Of a stretch of DNA of 25,325 bases, positions 9,645-20,800 are shown piece by piece (position 1 is the stretch's first letter; every line of letters begins with the position of its first letter). Position numbers and translations under genes: made by a program. This DNA is from Acanthaster planci. Taxonomy: Eukaryota; Echinodermata; Asteroidea; Valvatida; Acanthasteridae. The notes beneath the pieces are model-generated. The model was given only the letters and a program-made list of their open reading frames with translations. It did not search any database and had not been told where the DNA came from. The stretch spans positions 3,907,336 through 3,932,660 of the forward strand of contig NW_019091361.1 of NCBI RefSeq assembly GCF_001949145.1. Direction: 5' to 3'.

Positions 9645-11252
9645 CATGGACTCCCACACTGCAGGTAACAATTGTTAAATGTTAGACATCACATCAGGAA
9701 GCTGCCTGATGATACAACATGCACACATACATGAATGTACACAACTCGGCAGTATACATGTACAGGATACCGGTGATTTACAAATCAAATGTGCTCAGAT
9801 AATTAGCAAAGCTGGTATGCACAGTACTGAGTGTACATTCAATTTGTACACAACATATGGCAACATGCACGGGTATTATACATGTACATGTGTATGTAAC
9901 ATAAATGCAATGGAATGTGAAAGAGGAAGTTAAGTACCAAATTTCAGTTTAAAGATTCAGTTACTTTTGTACATGTACATAAGTGATTGTTATGTATGCC
10001 TCTCCGAGTAACAACATGCCGTACTAGCACTGTACATGTACACTACATTGTACATACATGTACTCTCCATACAGAGCTTTTTTTAGAAGTCTTTGCATTT
10101 AAACATTAGCCCATGTTTATTGGGAACATTTATGAATTACACTTACTGTACATGAATGCACACACATTTCATGCCACATGGAACGTGAGACAGAGTAAAC
10201 CTACTGCTGCATGAATTTGCAGTTTCTGAGGTATAGTTAAATACCAGGAAACTGCACGCATCATTTTGCCAATATCACCATGCACTGTGGCAATCAGTCA
10301 AAACCAGTCCGGAAAGAGGCCCTACAGATAAACCTACATATAGGAGACTTGTCTAAAAATATTGTGTTTTCTAAGTAATGCTTCAGACTTTTCTTAGCTG
10401 AATTTCACTTTATCACTTTCTGACGGCTCTCATACATGTTAAGGGAAATTTAGTGTTGTTGCTGGCTTCACTCACAAAAAAAATTAAGCAGAAATTGACC
10501 CACATGTGTACGTGAACACTTCAAATGATCATACATTGTTTCTAACAGTGAACACGAAAGTCACGCATTAGTCTTGAAGCGCCAACTGGCATAATTCTGA
10601 ACACAAACGGATACTTGTCAAAGATTTTGCTGTTCCTGATTTTGGTGGGATTAATGTGAAAGACTTAATTCTCATGAAAATCCTTTCAAAAAGCCAACTT
10701 TGGTCCCCAGTGGTCATGAAATTTATTTATGGTCCTAAAATAACTGAATAGACATTGATAGAGGCTTGAGAAACTGCATCTAGCCATGAAGTATCATAAT
10801 ACCGACATGCATCTTCTTTAATAAATTTTCATTCAAAGATAAAGTTTTGGTGATCTTAAGGGAAAAAATAATGACTCCACCTTAGCAGTTGTGTACAAAG
10901 TCTATGGGAGTGAAGAGAATGTTCTCAGTATTTCCAAACAGCATGGGTAAATGTTTCTCAATCTCAGTCCAGAATACCTGTCTTTCCAGCATTTCTTTGA
11001 CTGACTTTAAGTTTTATTGAGATGATATACATGTATGATGAGAAAAGTGGAGTCAGGATGCAACATTTTAGCCGTCTTTTACGTTATACAAACAATCAAA
11101 GCATAAATGTTTCAACTGAAATAAAAAGGGAACTCCCCTCTCAAGCACCCGAGACGCACGACAAAAGATTGTGCAACACACACCCACTGCTGTCATAAAC
11201 AAGGCCTGATGTTATCACAGACTCATCATGGTTACAGCTACATGTAGCGCCC
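9645..11252. other. Intergenic stretch without recognised genes
   Basis: AT-rich sequence with a cluster of TACATGTA words between about 9750 and 10065, then about 1.2 kb with no recognised repeat, exon or RNA gene. Open frames are short and lack motifs. Confidence 0.45.
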
Positions 11253-11558
11253 GACTGGGGGCCAGTCTACTGAACTACCAATGCCAGGGCCTCAATTCGG
11301 CGCCGTCTGTGGCTTCAACTGTTTATTTACTAGCTGACTTTGAAGCTGTAAGCGCAGTAATATGTCTAATAGTGCCACAGAACATCAAATAAGATGCAAG
11401 AAAGCTAAAAATTACAGTAATCCAATTTAATTTAAACGCTTCAGGCCCACGATCGGGGACTGGTTTTGGGAACGAACCTGAGACGTAGACGAATTGAGTA
11501 TATTGAAAAACGACCCGGAATTAATCACGGAGGGGGTTCAGTAGACTGGCCCCCAGTC
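11253..11558. mobile_element. Inverted-repeat element beside the CpG-rich patch
   Basis: A 23-bp perfect inverted repeat, GACTGGGGGCCAGTCTACTG plus AAC, occurs at 11253-11275 and in complement at 11536-11558. Each arm contains its own small palindrome (AGACTGG..CCAGTCT). The 260-bp interior is non-coding. True ends may lie a few bases outside. Superfamily not assigned. Confidence 0.6.
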
Positions 11559-11639
11559 TGGGGCTAGGTGGCTACAGCATGCTACCCTCCTATCCTCCCT
11601 CCACCCCACCCCCTTTTCCGCCGAGCGAATTTTTCTTCT

Positions 11640-11870
11640 TCAAAGCGCTTAAATCGTTTACCTTTTCAGCCGGGTCATGCAGGAAAACTTTTCCGTCACC
11701 GTGTCTTCGTAATCGAGCAACTGATTCTGCTCCCGTACCGTCACCGCGGTGTAATGTTTGCTTGCAGTGTAGCCTTGTCGCGCAAGCGCAGCGCCACACG
11801 CCAGTCAACAACACGCATAATTACGCGACATCCACCGAAAGAGGGCGCAAGTGCATGTATGCGGTATCTA
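11640..11870 (-). promoter_or_regulatory. CpG-rich patch, candidate promoter or 5'UTR exon
   Basis: CpG is much denser here than in the surrounding intergenic DNA (for example cgcgcaagcgcagcgc and accgcggtg). On the minus strand a plausible donor, GCTGAAAAG|gtaaac, ends a possible exon at 11662. A GAGGGCGC word at 11841-11848 resembles the CGCCCTC word just upstream of the MRPS27 ATG. A leader exon for the semaphorin-like gene 5.9 kb downstream is possible but unproven. A long chance frame also crosses it. Confidence 0.33.
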
Positions 11871-11899
11871 ATTAGATCTTCACCGTGTACATGTTCATG

Positions 11900-12454
11900 C
11901 ACTGATTTGGAATAACAGCCTGGTTGAATTTTTGTGGGGAATTTAATAAAATCAACCTCTTTTAAGACGAGTGACAAAGTAATGAGCACAGACACTCAAA
12001 GTAATCCTCTAGGCTTTGACTGATTTTTGCTGGGGCAGTTTCATGCAGATATTCTCGAGCAACATTTAAGTTGCTTAATTTGGAATTATCCTAATTCTCA
12101 ATTATAATACAGGCTGTCTGCCAATTGAAATTAGATGTTTGTCTGAATTGTGACCGAGTGTCATTATATAGAACTGAAGATGTGACTTCAACACAAGTGT
12201 GACCTAAAAAAGGCACAAGTCACAAGACCCGAGCTATTCAAATGATCGGTGAGGAAATCAGTTCGTTGTTCACCTTGTTACTTATGACATGGTTTTGAGA
12301 TATGACTTGTAACTGAACTTGAGATGATAAAACTGGCGATCGTGACCGGATAAGCTCCAGAATGTATGTGTGAACTAGTCAGTGTTAAATCAAGTACACG
12401 CACTCTGCATTTGACACCTCTGGGGTGGTTTTTTTTGAAGAACAACTACTTGGC
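11900..12454. other. Intergenic stretch, nothing recognised
   Basis: AT-rich sequence between the CpG-rich patch and the retrotransposon relic. No gene, repeat structure or RNA was recognised. Confidence 0.45.
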
Positions 12455-12460
12455 ATGACT

Positions 12461-12735
12461 AAATATTACGGTGAACATTCCTTCACAAATTATCATGCCT
12501 CTTATCTGTGGAATAAGCAACCAATGGAAATTTGATCTGCAGACTCCTGAAATTTTTAAAGCCAACTTAGACACTCATCTTTTTAAACAGTACTTCTCTC
12601 TATTGATTTTAATTGTTTTTGTAGCTTGTTAATTTCGATGTCAACTTTTAATACTTTTATTTAATTGTACAGCCCTTTGCAATATCTGTGGCATGGAAGA
12701 CATTTTGTAACATTATTGTTACAGCACGGTTGTTG
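12461..12735 (+). pseudogene. CR1/L2-like non-LTR retrotransposon relic (ORF2 3' end)
   Basis: One frame reads KYYGEHSFTNYHASYLWNKQ then PMEI and a stop. After a frameshift it continues TPEIFKANLDTHLFKQYF. This matches the C-terminus typical of CR1/L2-group ORF2 proteins: G-x-R-[SA]-F ... [LY]-W-N-x-[LI]-P ... [FL]-K-x-x-L-[KD]-T-[HY]-L-F. An AT-rich tail with tgtacagccctttgcaa follows, similar to the 3' tails of such elements. It is 5'-truncated and disabled by a stop and a frameshift. Confidence 0.72.
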
Positions 12736-12939
12736 ATGACCACTTTGGTGCTCTTTCAGAGAGATCCAAAAAAACATTTTCTGTCACTCGTTTTTCCAAA
12801 TATGGTAGGCCACTCTATCAGATAAGTATTATCTTCTGTCTGAAGATTCAAGAAATCAAGATGCACTTACGGATGCACTTGAATATCTTCAAGAAATGCA
12901 CATCATCTTTTAAGAAAGTGTTTTAAATGATTAAATTAG

Positions 12940-13700
12940 TACATGTACATGTTTATGTACATTTTACACATGTAGCCGATTCATTCAAGCTTCTTGAGTG
13001 TGTTACATTTCAGGTTAAAGTAGAGCTTTTTCATTTTGCTCAATGCTTTACATAATGTGTAATAGAAAAAACTGGCATGTCTGGTACAAGCCTCCAAGAC
13101 CTTCAACATTCCCTCATGCTTAAAACTTGGAAACACGGACACGGCTGTTTCTCTGTCTTAGTGTAATTTGGTTCTTTAGAATCTGTCAAACCTATCAATG
13201 TTGCTGGGGGGTGTCGGGGGGTCACCCCTCCCTCCCCGTTGGTCCCATTGGTTAGTTTTTGTTAGCAAAATCATGGCCTGTCGGCCAAAAAAAAAAAATG
13301 AAAAAAAAAAATGAAGATGAAAGGAAGGGGGATACAGTACTCGTTTTACGGGACAGTCCATCAGCAAATTCCACATGGCACCCTCTCATTCAAAATGGTC
13401 TAGCGACACGCGGGAATACATGTAGATTGTGGGTTTCGATGATGTGGCATGAGCAAATTTGACGGTATGCACACGACTGGATAAAGGTCTGAGAGGTCTA
13501 ATTGACGATGCGGCACGCATGGTCAAGCTCAGGCAGATGAGTACAGGCCTGCTGTTTTGCCTGGCACTGGGCCAAATACCACAGGAGACACCACAAGACT
13601 CACAACGTTTGCCTCACAAACACTTATATTTTCAACCACCTGCAAACTTTATTTCTACTGGGCCAGCACTGGCAGTACTTAAGTGTAACATTTCCAGCAC
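12940..13700. other. Intergenic stretch with G/C runs and an A-rich tract
   Basis: Contains ggggggtgtcggggggtcac followed by ccctccctcccc (about 13204-13238), which could form a G-rich/C-rich hairpin. An A-rich tract lies near 13288-13312. No gene was recognised. Confidence 0.45.
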
Positions 13701-13707
13701 AATGTCT

Positions 13708-13848
13708 GGTATTCCAACAGTGCACACCCAGTGAGAGGCTATTCAGGAATAGCTACATGCATGCACGATAGGCTGTCCTGTAAGTTCAGCCATACGCTAA
13801 CATGCGCACTCGCTTTCTTCCCAACAAACCTTGTCTTTTTGGAATACC
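13708..13848. mobile_element. Small inverted-repeat element family R2, copy B
   Basis: The termini GGTATTCCAA and TTGGAATACC form a perfect 10-bp inverted repeat, better preserved than in the 5208 copy. The interior shares several blocks with that copy in the same orientation. It is about 141 bp and non-coding, and lies just beyond the probable 3' end of MRPS27. Confidence 0.62.
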
Positions 13849-14066
13849 AAACTGGCTTATTGGAAATGGCCACCTAACAATGTGACTTGTACAGCATGTG
13901 GGTTCTTTGCCAAATCTTAGCACAATCGCTGTTTTTGTCTTCGTCTGAAGGTCCACCATCGGTTTCAAACACTTTTCTGCTGTTTTGAAATTAAGAGGAA
14001 AAGTACTTTTAATTTTGGCCTCAAACAATCAGCTTGATGGTTCTGAAGCGGCTAAATAAAGCTGCA

Positions 14067-14072
14067 TTTAAT
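14067..14072 (-). terminator. Possible MRPS27 polyadenylation signal (ATTAAA)
   Basis: The complement of tttaat gives ATTAAA about 425 bases after the MRPS27 stop codon. I found no AATAAA on the minus strand nearer the stop. It is a common variant signal in AT-rich DNA, so this is only a candidate. Confidence 0.25.
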
Positions 14073-14133
14073 TTAAGGGTCTCATATCTCCTAAGGGAAG
14101 GGAAATACTTCATAAAACTCAGACTCAAAAATG

Positions 14134-14212
14134 ATGACTGAGCAAAGATTTGGACCCCCGCACTACAAGCAAACGATTGAATTACCTGCTCTACACGGTG
14201 TTGAGTGTGCCA
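14134..14212 (-). repeat. tRNA-like sequence, probable SINE head
   Basis: On the minus strand a box-A-like TGTAGAGCAGG (14195-14185) is followed about 30 bases later by a box-B-like GGTCCAAATCT (14156-14146). This is the spacing of an internal RNA polymerase III promoter. No full cloverleaf with paired acceptor arms is evident, so a SINE head or decayed tRNA is more likely than a working tRNA. It would lie in the 3'UTR or 3' flank of MRPS27. Confidence 0.42.
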
Positions 14213-14495
14213 ATTAATTTTTCAATGAAGTCATGCTTTCCCACTTGCAAGTCATGAACGAAGAGGTATCGGCGTGCTTTTGCTGAAGTCAAGCTAAGCC
14301 CCCTGCGGTCGGTGTTCAATGGTGTGCCCCACTATCCAACCCATGTGAGGAAGGCACAATGAACAATGGCTGAATGGTCGATGCAAGCTGGAGGAATCTT
14401 CACACCGTCCAACATGGAAGCAGGATGCCATGTATCAGATGTTGTAAGCAACCGTTTGGTTCAGTCTGTCTTCCATTGGTCTTCATTCTTTCCCT

Positions 14496-14867
14496 TTACA
14501 CTGTCTGCTTGTCCAATTCTTGCTCCTCTGTTGTCTCCCCAGACTGCTCCTTCCCCGCCTCGGCATCTGCCGCCGCCTTCCGTCGCTCTTCCTTCTGAAG
14601 CCAGTAGCGGAGCCCTCCTGTGGCCTCCAGGAGCTTCTCCAACTTCTTCTTCTTCAGAGACATCTCGTACTCCTGGGCGGCCCTGATCTGCCTCCGGACG
14701 GCCTCCACGTGCTGGCGATGCCACTCGGCCAGCATCTCTGGGTACTGCTCTGCGTGGGTGTGGTCCGCTTGCAGCCTCTGGATCTCAGGGAGGATTTCTG
14801 TCGTCACCAGGCTGTCCAGCGACTCGGCCGATATTCTGCCCTCGGCTTGCAGCCTGGACACACATTC
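14496..14867 (-). CDS. MRPS27: MRPS27 exon 9 (C-terminal coiled coil and stop)
   Basis: 123 codons plus TAA (14498-14496); acceptor tttctgtctcaag|GAA. It encodes heptad-like charged helices such as HRQHVEAVRRQIRAAQEYEM then SLKKKKLEKLLE, and a Glu/Lys/Ala-rich tail. It is clearly more GC-rich than the surrounding introns. Human MRPS27 also ends in a Gln/Glu/Lys-rich helix. This tail is the least conserved part. Confidence 0.88.
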   Translation of the reverse strand, partial: ECVSRLQAEGRISAESLDSLVTTEILPEIQRLQADHTHAEQYPEMLAEWHRQHVEAVRRQIRAAQEYEMSLKKKKLEKLLEATGGLRYWLQKEERRKAAADAEAGKEQSGETTEEQELDKQTV

Positions 14868-17800
14868 CTTGAGACAGAAAGAAAAATAAAATTTAGGAAA
14901 ACAACTTTTCTATAACATTATAGACAGCAGCAACCTAATAATCAAGGGAGCCCTTGACTGAAAACAAGGCAGTATAAAATCATGCTCACCGTGAAGTGCT
15001 AATTAATTTGCTTTGTTGGCTAGACGCACTGGACATTGGAGTGAACTTAGTGCAACAGTTCACCACAGTAAGCATCTGAACTTGCCCAACAATGCCCAAC
15101 GATCTCTGCTGATGAGCCACTGCTCACACAGTCAAATGCATGGCAAAAAATGCAGGAGAGACAAATAACCGGCTAAACTGAGAAGAGCTTCCAACGCCTT
15201 ATGAACTGACCTGCAACTGGCCCCTCAGCTCCTCTTCAACGTCTGGTTGCTCTTCCGGCACAGCTAGCAACCCCTCAACCTGCAATGTCGGAGAGAAACA
15301 TGTATATAATCTGTCTTCTCCAGTTCAGACAGTCTTCAAGAACTAGTGGATTCACCTCTTGCCAATCAAGAACTTTGGGGAGGGTGCAACAACTCACCAA
15401 AAAGGTTCAGGGGCATTATGACAAATGTTTAAGCAATCCACAGAAAGAATCTATGTATCCTATTTTGGGGTAGTTTTGAAAATGGTACTGGGCCTTGTTA
15501 AAATTTAGCATGCCTAAGGGAAATTTCCACCGTGATGAGCGAAACAGCAATGTCATCTCGGGCAGAACCTTCAGCACTGCAACTGCTTCTGAGTATAAAA
15601 GTTGCCAGCATGTTGGATCTTTATTGTAACTTCTGGGTTTGTTTCGGATGTTTCATAGTTAATTCAGTACATGTCCAGGTTAAAGGCCGGTCGTTGTAGC
15701 AAACATTGCAAAAAGTGGAACACAGCAACCAATTCAATGTCAAAAGCTTCGAGAGAACTACCCAGCTAAACCTGAATGAGGGCGGGCTTTCCGGCCAAGG
15801 TCATGAATTCAGCTGCCGACCCCTGTAACCCACAGGCAAATGTCAGCCCTACTTACGACTTCTTGGACCAGACAGGGTCCACCGTCTCCTGTCCGTTCTG
15901 CCTCAGCTTGCAAGAATCTAGCAGCCTGTTTTAACCTTCCCGCCATCACAAGGCCAAGGGCGTGGTAACTGCTGGAGAGAAGACTAGTCTGACCCCTGGT
16001 GGCATCTGCAAAGGTCATGCCCAAGTCATGCATCACTTCCTGCACGATAAAGAAAATTACATTTCACTTGGCTGCTGGAATCAGCAGGATGTGGAATAAT
16101 GCGAGTTAATTGGGAATGACATTTGGAGGTGAAGAGATTTCCACAGAACATCCAACGGCGGGGTTGTTACAATGACTACTGTGACGTTCCGGGACTTTTT
16201 GAAGTCGGACAAAATATAATATAGCAATTGACTTATGGTGACTCGTGAGCTTCAATTTCCACTTTTAATGCACACAAACACATGCAGTCAAAGGCTGCTC
16301 TGTACCTGCAGGTCCCTCTCAAATGACATCACTTCCTACAGATTGCCATGTGCATCGGCATTTGTTTTACTTCATCGGCTGCACTGTTTGTCAAAGATAT
16401 TTAAATCAGCATGAATGCAAGTATAGAACATGTGCACACCGTGCACACGTGCAAATGTCAACGTTGTATAAAACATTGGAACTGTAATTTTCCTACAAAG
16501 ATGGCGTCCAACAAGAAAGATCTATGCTTAATGAGTGCTCGGTGCTACATTCACTGTAAGATGGTTTCCACAAAAAACAACCCTAGTTTTGTAACGAAAT
16601 GAGCTCTGTGGACAACGGACAAAATTTGTGTCGATGCAGTTTCCTCAACACTCTCTCACCCTTGCGCTGTCTCCTGATTTCAAGTACCGATGGCAACAAT
16701 ACAGGGCAAGCAGCCGGGACAGGGGCTCCTCGTCGGTCAACACCTCCAGTGTCATCATCTCCATGGCAACCGCAGCCGCACCCTTGATGTCCCCCCTCTC
16801 TAAGTAGTCATCCAAGAGTAAGTTGAAGGTGAAGTTGTCAGGAAACACTCCGTAATTTGTCTGTCAAAGCAGAGGGACAGAAGTGATGCGCACTGTGTTT
16901 CATGTGACTGTAGAGGACTTTCACAAGACTGCTGGAACATCCTTGGTCCACATATCCAGAACAAAATTACTGTCACGGTAATAATGGTGCCTAATTCCTG
17001 TTTCTCTTGTCCGTTTGTGTAAGTGGCGGAAAGTGTTGACTAACATTGTATGGGAAAGAAATGAAGTACGCAGATGCGGAAAGCGAATGGAGAGAAAAGT
17101 GTGCTTATAGAAGGGTAGCCTCGCTCAACACGCTTAAAAAAGCTAACATGTTTTTCTTTGCAAAGCAAAACATGTGGTCACCGACCTTGTCCTGGAGGAC
17201 TTTCACAGCTGTGTCAGCCTGTCCTAGATCCAGGCATGTTCTGATGAAGCTGTGCATGGTGGATGCTCGGAGATGATGGGCCACAGAAGAGTGACGGTGA
17301 CTACAAATTATTAAAAACAAAAAGGAAAATGTTCTCAAACAGACAAATGACATTGAAATCGTGGCTTACAGATGATCACAAATCAGACATTGCCAGCATT
17401 TTTTTCCAGGGGGGCTAGACCTTTTCCACAAGGGGGCAAAGCACTCATCAGTAGCAAACTGATATACATGTACCATTAATGAAAGAAGGGGTCAGTTCCA
17501 AGATATTTATAAACAAATTGGCGATCTTTATTCACTTTCCTCCTTTTTTTCATTCTTGTTGCTTTTTCTTTTCCTTCTTTTCCCTTTTTTATTTTTCTCT
17601 TTTGTGGGGGAGGAGGCCAGCATCCCCCTTGCCCTCCCCTTGTAGAGGATTACATAGTGTATCATGGTAGATTCTTCTAAAGCCGGGCACCCAACCAGAA
17701 GTGGAGTACACCAGTGAGCACTGGCTCCACCCAAGAGCCAAACACATGTATGATCCAACCTGACAAAGCAAGTCTTCATTTATATTGGAAGTAGGTCCGA

Positions 17801-20800
17801 GTTTCACAGGGCCTCAAATAAGTCTTGAAAAGCATAGAAATCAATGTAGGCATATACATATGAAGCTTGCTACCAAGAGGTTGCCACGGAAAGGCCACTT
17901 TTCACAGTGCATTTTGGGAAATAGTCAACAAATTCAGTTGACGAAATGCTAGCGGGGAACTTGATTTATTACACATGTTTGTTTGTCAGGGAAGGAGATT
18001 CATAAGTGTATCTCAAGTAGCAGTTTATAATTTGTCTTTTTTCTCCTAGTTTCCAACAGACATATGCTCAAATGCAAATTACGGCAAGCTAGCCATGCTT
18101 CTGTCGACCATAAACTGAAAGTGACGCACTGTATTATGAATCGCCCCTATTCCAACAGAGAGAACAAAATGGACATGAAAGTCAAAAGGTGAAAACAAAT
18201 CTTGTCTATGAACCTTATTTGTGGAAATCGACTACAAATGAGGACGTGTACATGTAACGTATCTGTATTTGGGCAAGTCCAAAATTCCACGCACGCTAAT
18301 GAACATGGAGCGCTGTTGCACAGGAAGCTCTGCCCTAATTGGTTTATTTATTGACCAAAAACCTGTCTCATTGATCCCGGCAAGTATGCATAGTCCTACA
18401 AAGAGTGCATCCAACAAATGACTAAAGTTGAGAAGTGGCTTCATTTAGGCAAATTGTGAGCCAAAATATTGTGAATTTCTGATACTAAAGATAAACCCAA
18501 TCTCACTGACCAGGATAAATGAAATGACAACGCTGGTGGGCAGCTCAGGAAAAAAATGACATGTGCCAGACGGTAATTATTGAAAAGGGAAAGGGTGAGT
18601 TTGGGCTCTCCCGACAGGATTCAAGCAACATCTACACGTACATGTACATACCAATACAGATATTGTTCGGCTGACTTCAGGTCATGCTCATCAGAAATGT
18701 TGTCCATGAACTGCATGAAAGAAATCAGAAATGCAAAAAGAAATAAGATTGTTTTGTATGTTGTACATTGTACAAATATTTTCCCTGAGATATTTTCTTT
18801 CTGACAAGCACATTATTTTCACACCCTGGATGTCTTTCAAAAAGCAATTTTTCTCAAAGCCAAGATTTCTTACTGCAAGGAGTTCCAACAAAGCAAGGCT
18901 GTGAATTTTTTTCTTAGATTCCGATAATATTATTATCATTTTTATTCCTGGGAAAGCACTGAAAATACAGTGAATATAAAGTATGCCAATGAAGGGCAAC
19001 ATACCAATAATTCTTCTCATCTATAAAATTTGGACAGCTAATGAACTATGAACATTTTTTCTGCAAATTACATGTACATTTCATATTTGTTCACTGCTGG
19101 GATAAGGGATATGTTTTAACACCCTCAGGTCGTCTCTGTCTTGATGTTTTCCCTTGTATTCTCAGAATAATTAAGAGTGGTAAAGGTATGTAAGCTTCGA
19201 ACATCAGCAGATGGCGGTCCCTGAATTACCTCATACAGTGCGATGGTACATGGATGCATGTGATAAAGCACCTGCAATAGTGATGTCTATTGGGGAAAGT
19301 GACATGCATTTTTGTTGCCTTGTCTATTGTTGATTCTGGGCCAATGATAAAACGATTCAAGACAGAGGTGTGATATGTATATTTCTCTTTGTGTAAGTCA
19401 TGAGTCAAATCACACATTTAAATTAAAAGCCGCTGCTTTTAATTTCAAGCATGCCAGAGGCAACCCAGATTTTTGCTATTTAGCAACAAGATTCACCTTA
19501 TGGAGGCCCACAGTGGCCAACAGGTGAACTAGATTTTTGCTATTTACCAACAAGACTACCTTATGGAGGCCCACAGAGGCCAAAGGCAAACTAGATTTTT
19601 GCTATTTACCAACAAGACTCACCTTATGGAGGCCCACAGAGGCCAAAGGTAAACTAGATTTTTGCTATTTACCAACAAGACTCACCTTATGGAGGCCCAC
19701 AGAGGCCAACAGGCAAACTAGATTTTTGCTATTTACCAACAAGACTCACCTTATGGAGGCCCACAGAGGCCAAAGGCAAACTAGATTTTTGCTATTTACC
19801 AACAAGACTGACCTTATGGAGGTCCACAGAGGCCACAGGTTTCTTGAAGTCAAAGAAGTCTGCATCCAGTGTGATCTTCAGTTCATCTGTGCAGCATGAA
19901 CATCAATTCAACATGTTGTAGCCATACTGGTACAAGTACAGCCCAGAGATACAGTAAATGGACTGACGGGGATTTATGTCCACTTTGAAATATACATGTA
20001 CGTGTAGGTTGAAGGTTTCAGGTTATTTTCAACTGTCAAATAGCCATAGAGGATATGAGTTATGCTACGGGAGAAGAGGAATTGACAAAATTCTAAAGCT
20101 GTCCAGCGGAGGAGATTCAAAAGGCGAATGGATTGTTGTGTCAAGGGACCCTGATCATGAATGAATTTTGTACACAAAAACGCCGTGCTAAAATTTTGTT
20201 TTATTTGTGTTGTTTGTTTTCTGCATTCATTGCTATCTTTCTTACTTGTGGCTGTTTTACAGGACACCTGAAACATTCATCCTGTTTTTCAAAGAGGACA
20301 TAAATTCCCATCCCCCTATAAATTATACCTACAAAGGTGGCCATTGAATCGATTATTTTCTTTGTTGTGCGAGTCACAGCATCCCACAACCTCAAATTCA
20401 AGTGAAAGGAATGAAAAATAGAAAACAATTTAAAAAATCACAATGCAATGAACAGTAAACTCCTTCCACCTATAAAACTGAGGAGTGTACATTAACTGTG
20501 CTTGATAGTTTCTTTGCTTTGCTCTGAAATGACAAAAAGAGAATCTACAGAGCACAAGAAGGCCGGGCTTGGACTACGACTGCTTAACTATCCCAACCAA
20601 AAAAAAATACACAGGATTCTGTACGGAAATCCCCACATATGCCTCACAAAACTTTGAGGCCAAACTTGAAGGTTCAAAACTAGGAAGGATTTCAAGTAGC
20701 AACACTTTAAAAGTCTTGGCTCTTTAAAAGTATGCATTTATTCTGGCCAACTCCAGGGTGACCGAGACAATCTGTTTTACTTGAATCAAAAAAGCATGAT

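Noticed and set aside
11568-11915. Overlapping long frames on both strands of the CpG-rich patch
   Set aside because: They lack family motifs and consistent splice sites. High GC removes stop codons. Treated as promoter-like DNA instead.
14520-14915. Long Leu-rich and Ser-rich plus-strand frames over MRPS27 exon 9
   Set aside because: They are antisense shadows of the GC-rich coding exon, whose frame has homology and correct splice phase.
17479-17807. Low-complexity frames over the polypyrimidine tract
   Set aside because: Composition alone explains them; they encode Phe/Ser or Lys/Glu runs without domain features.
19537-19899. A 120-residue plus-strand frame with a repeated TLWRPTEAKGK / FCYLPTRL unit
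   Set aside because: It is the reverse side of the 63-bp minisatellite and overlaps MRPS27 exon 3. A unit divisible by three keeps it open by chance.
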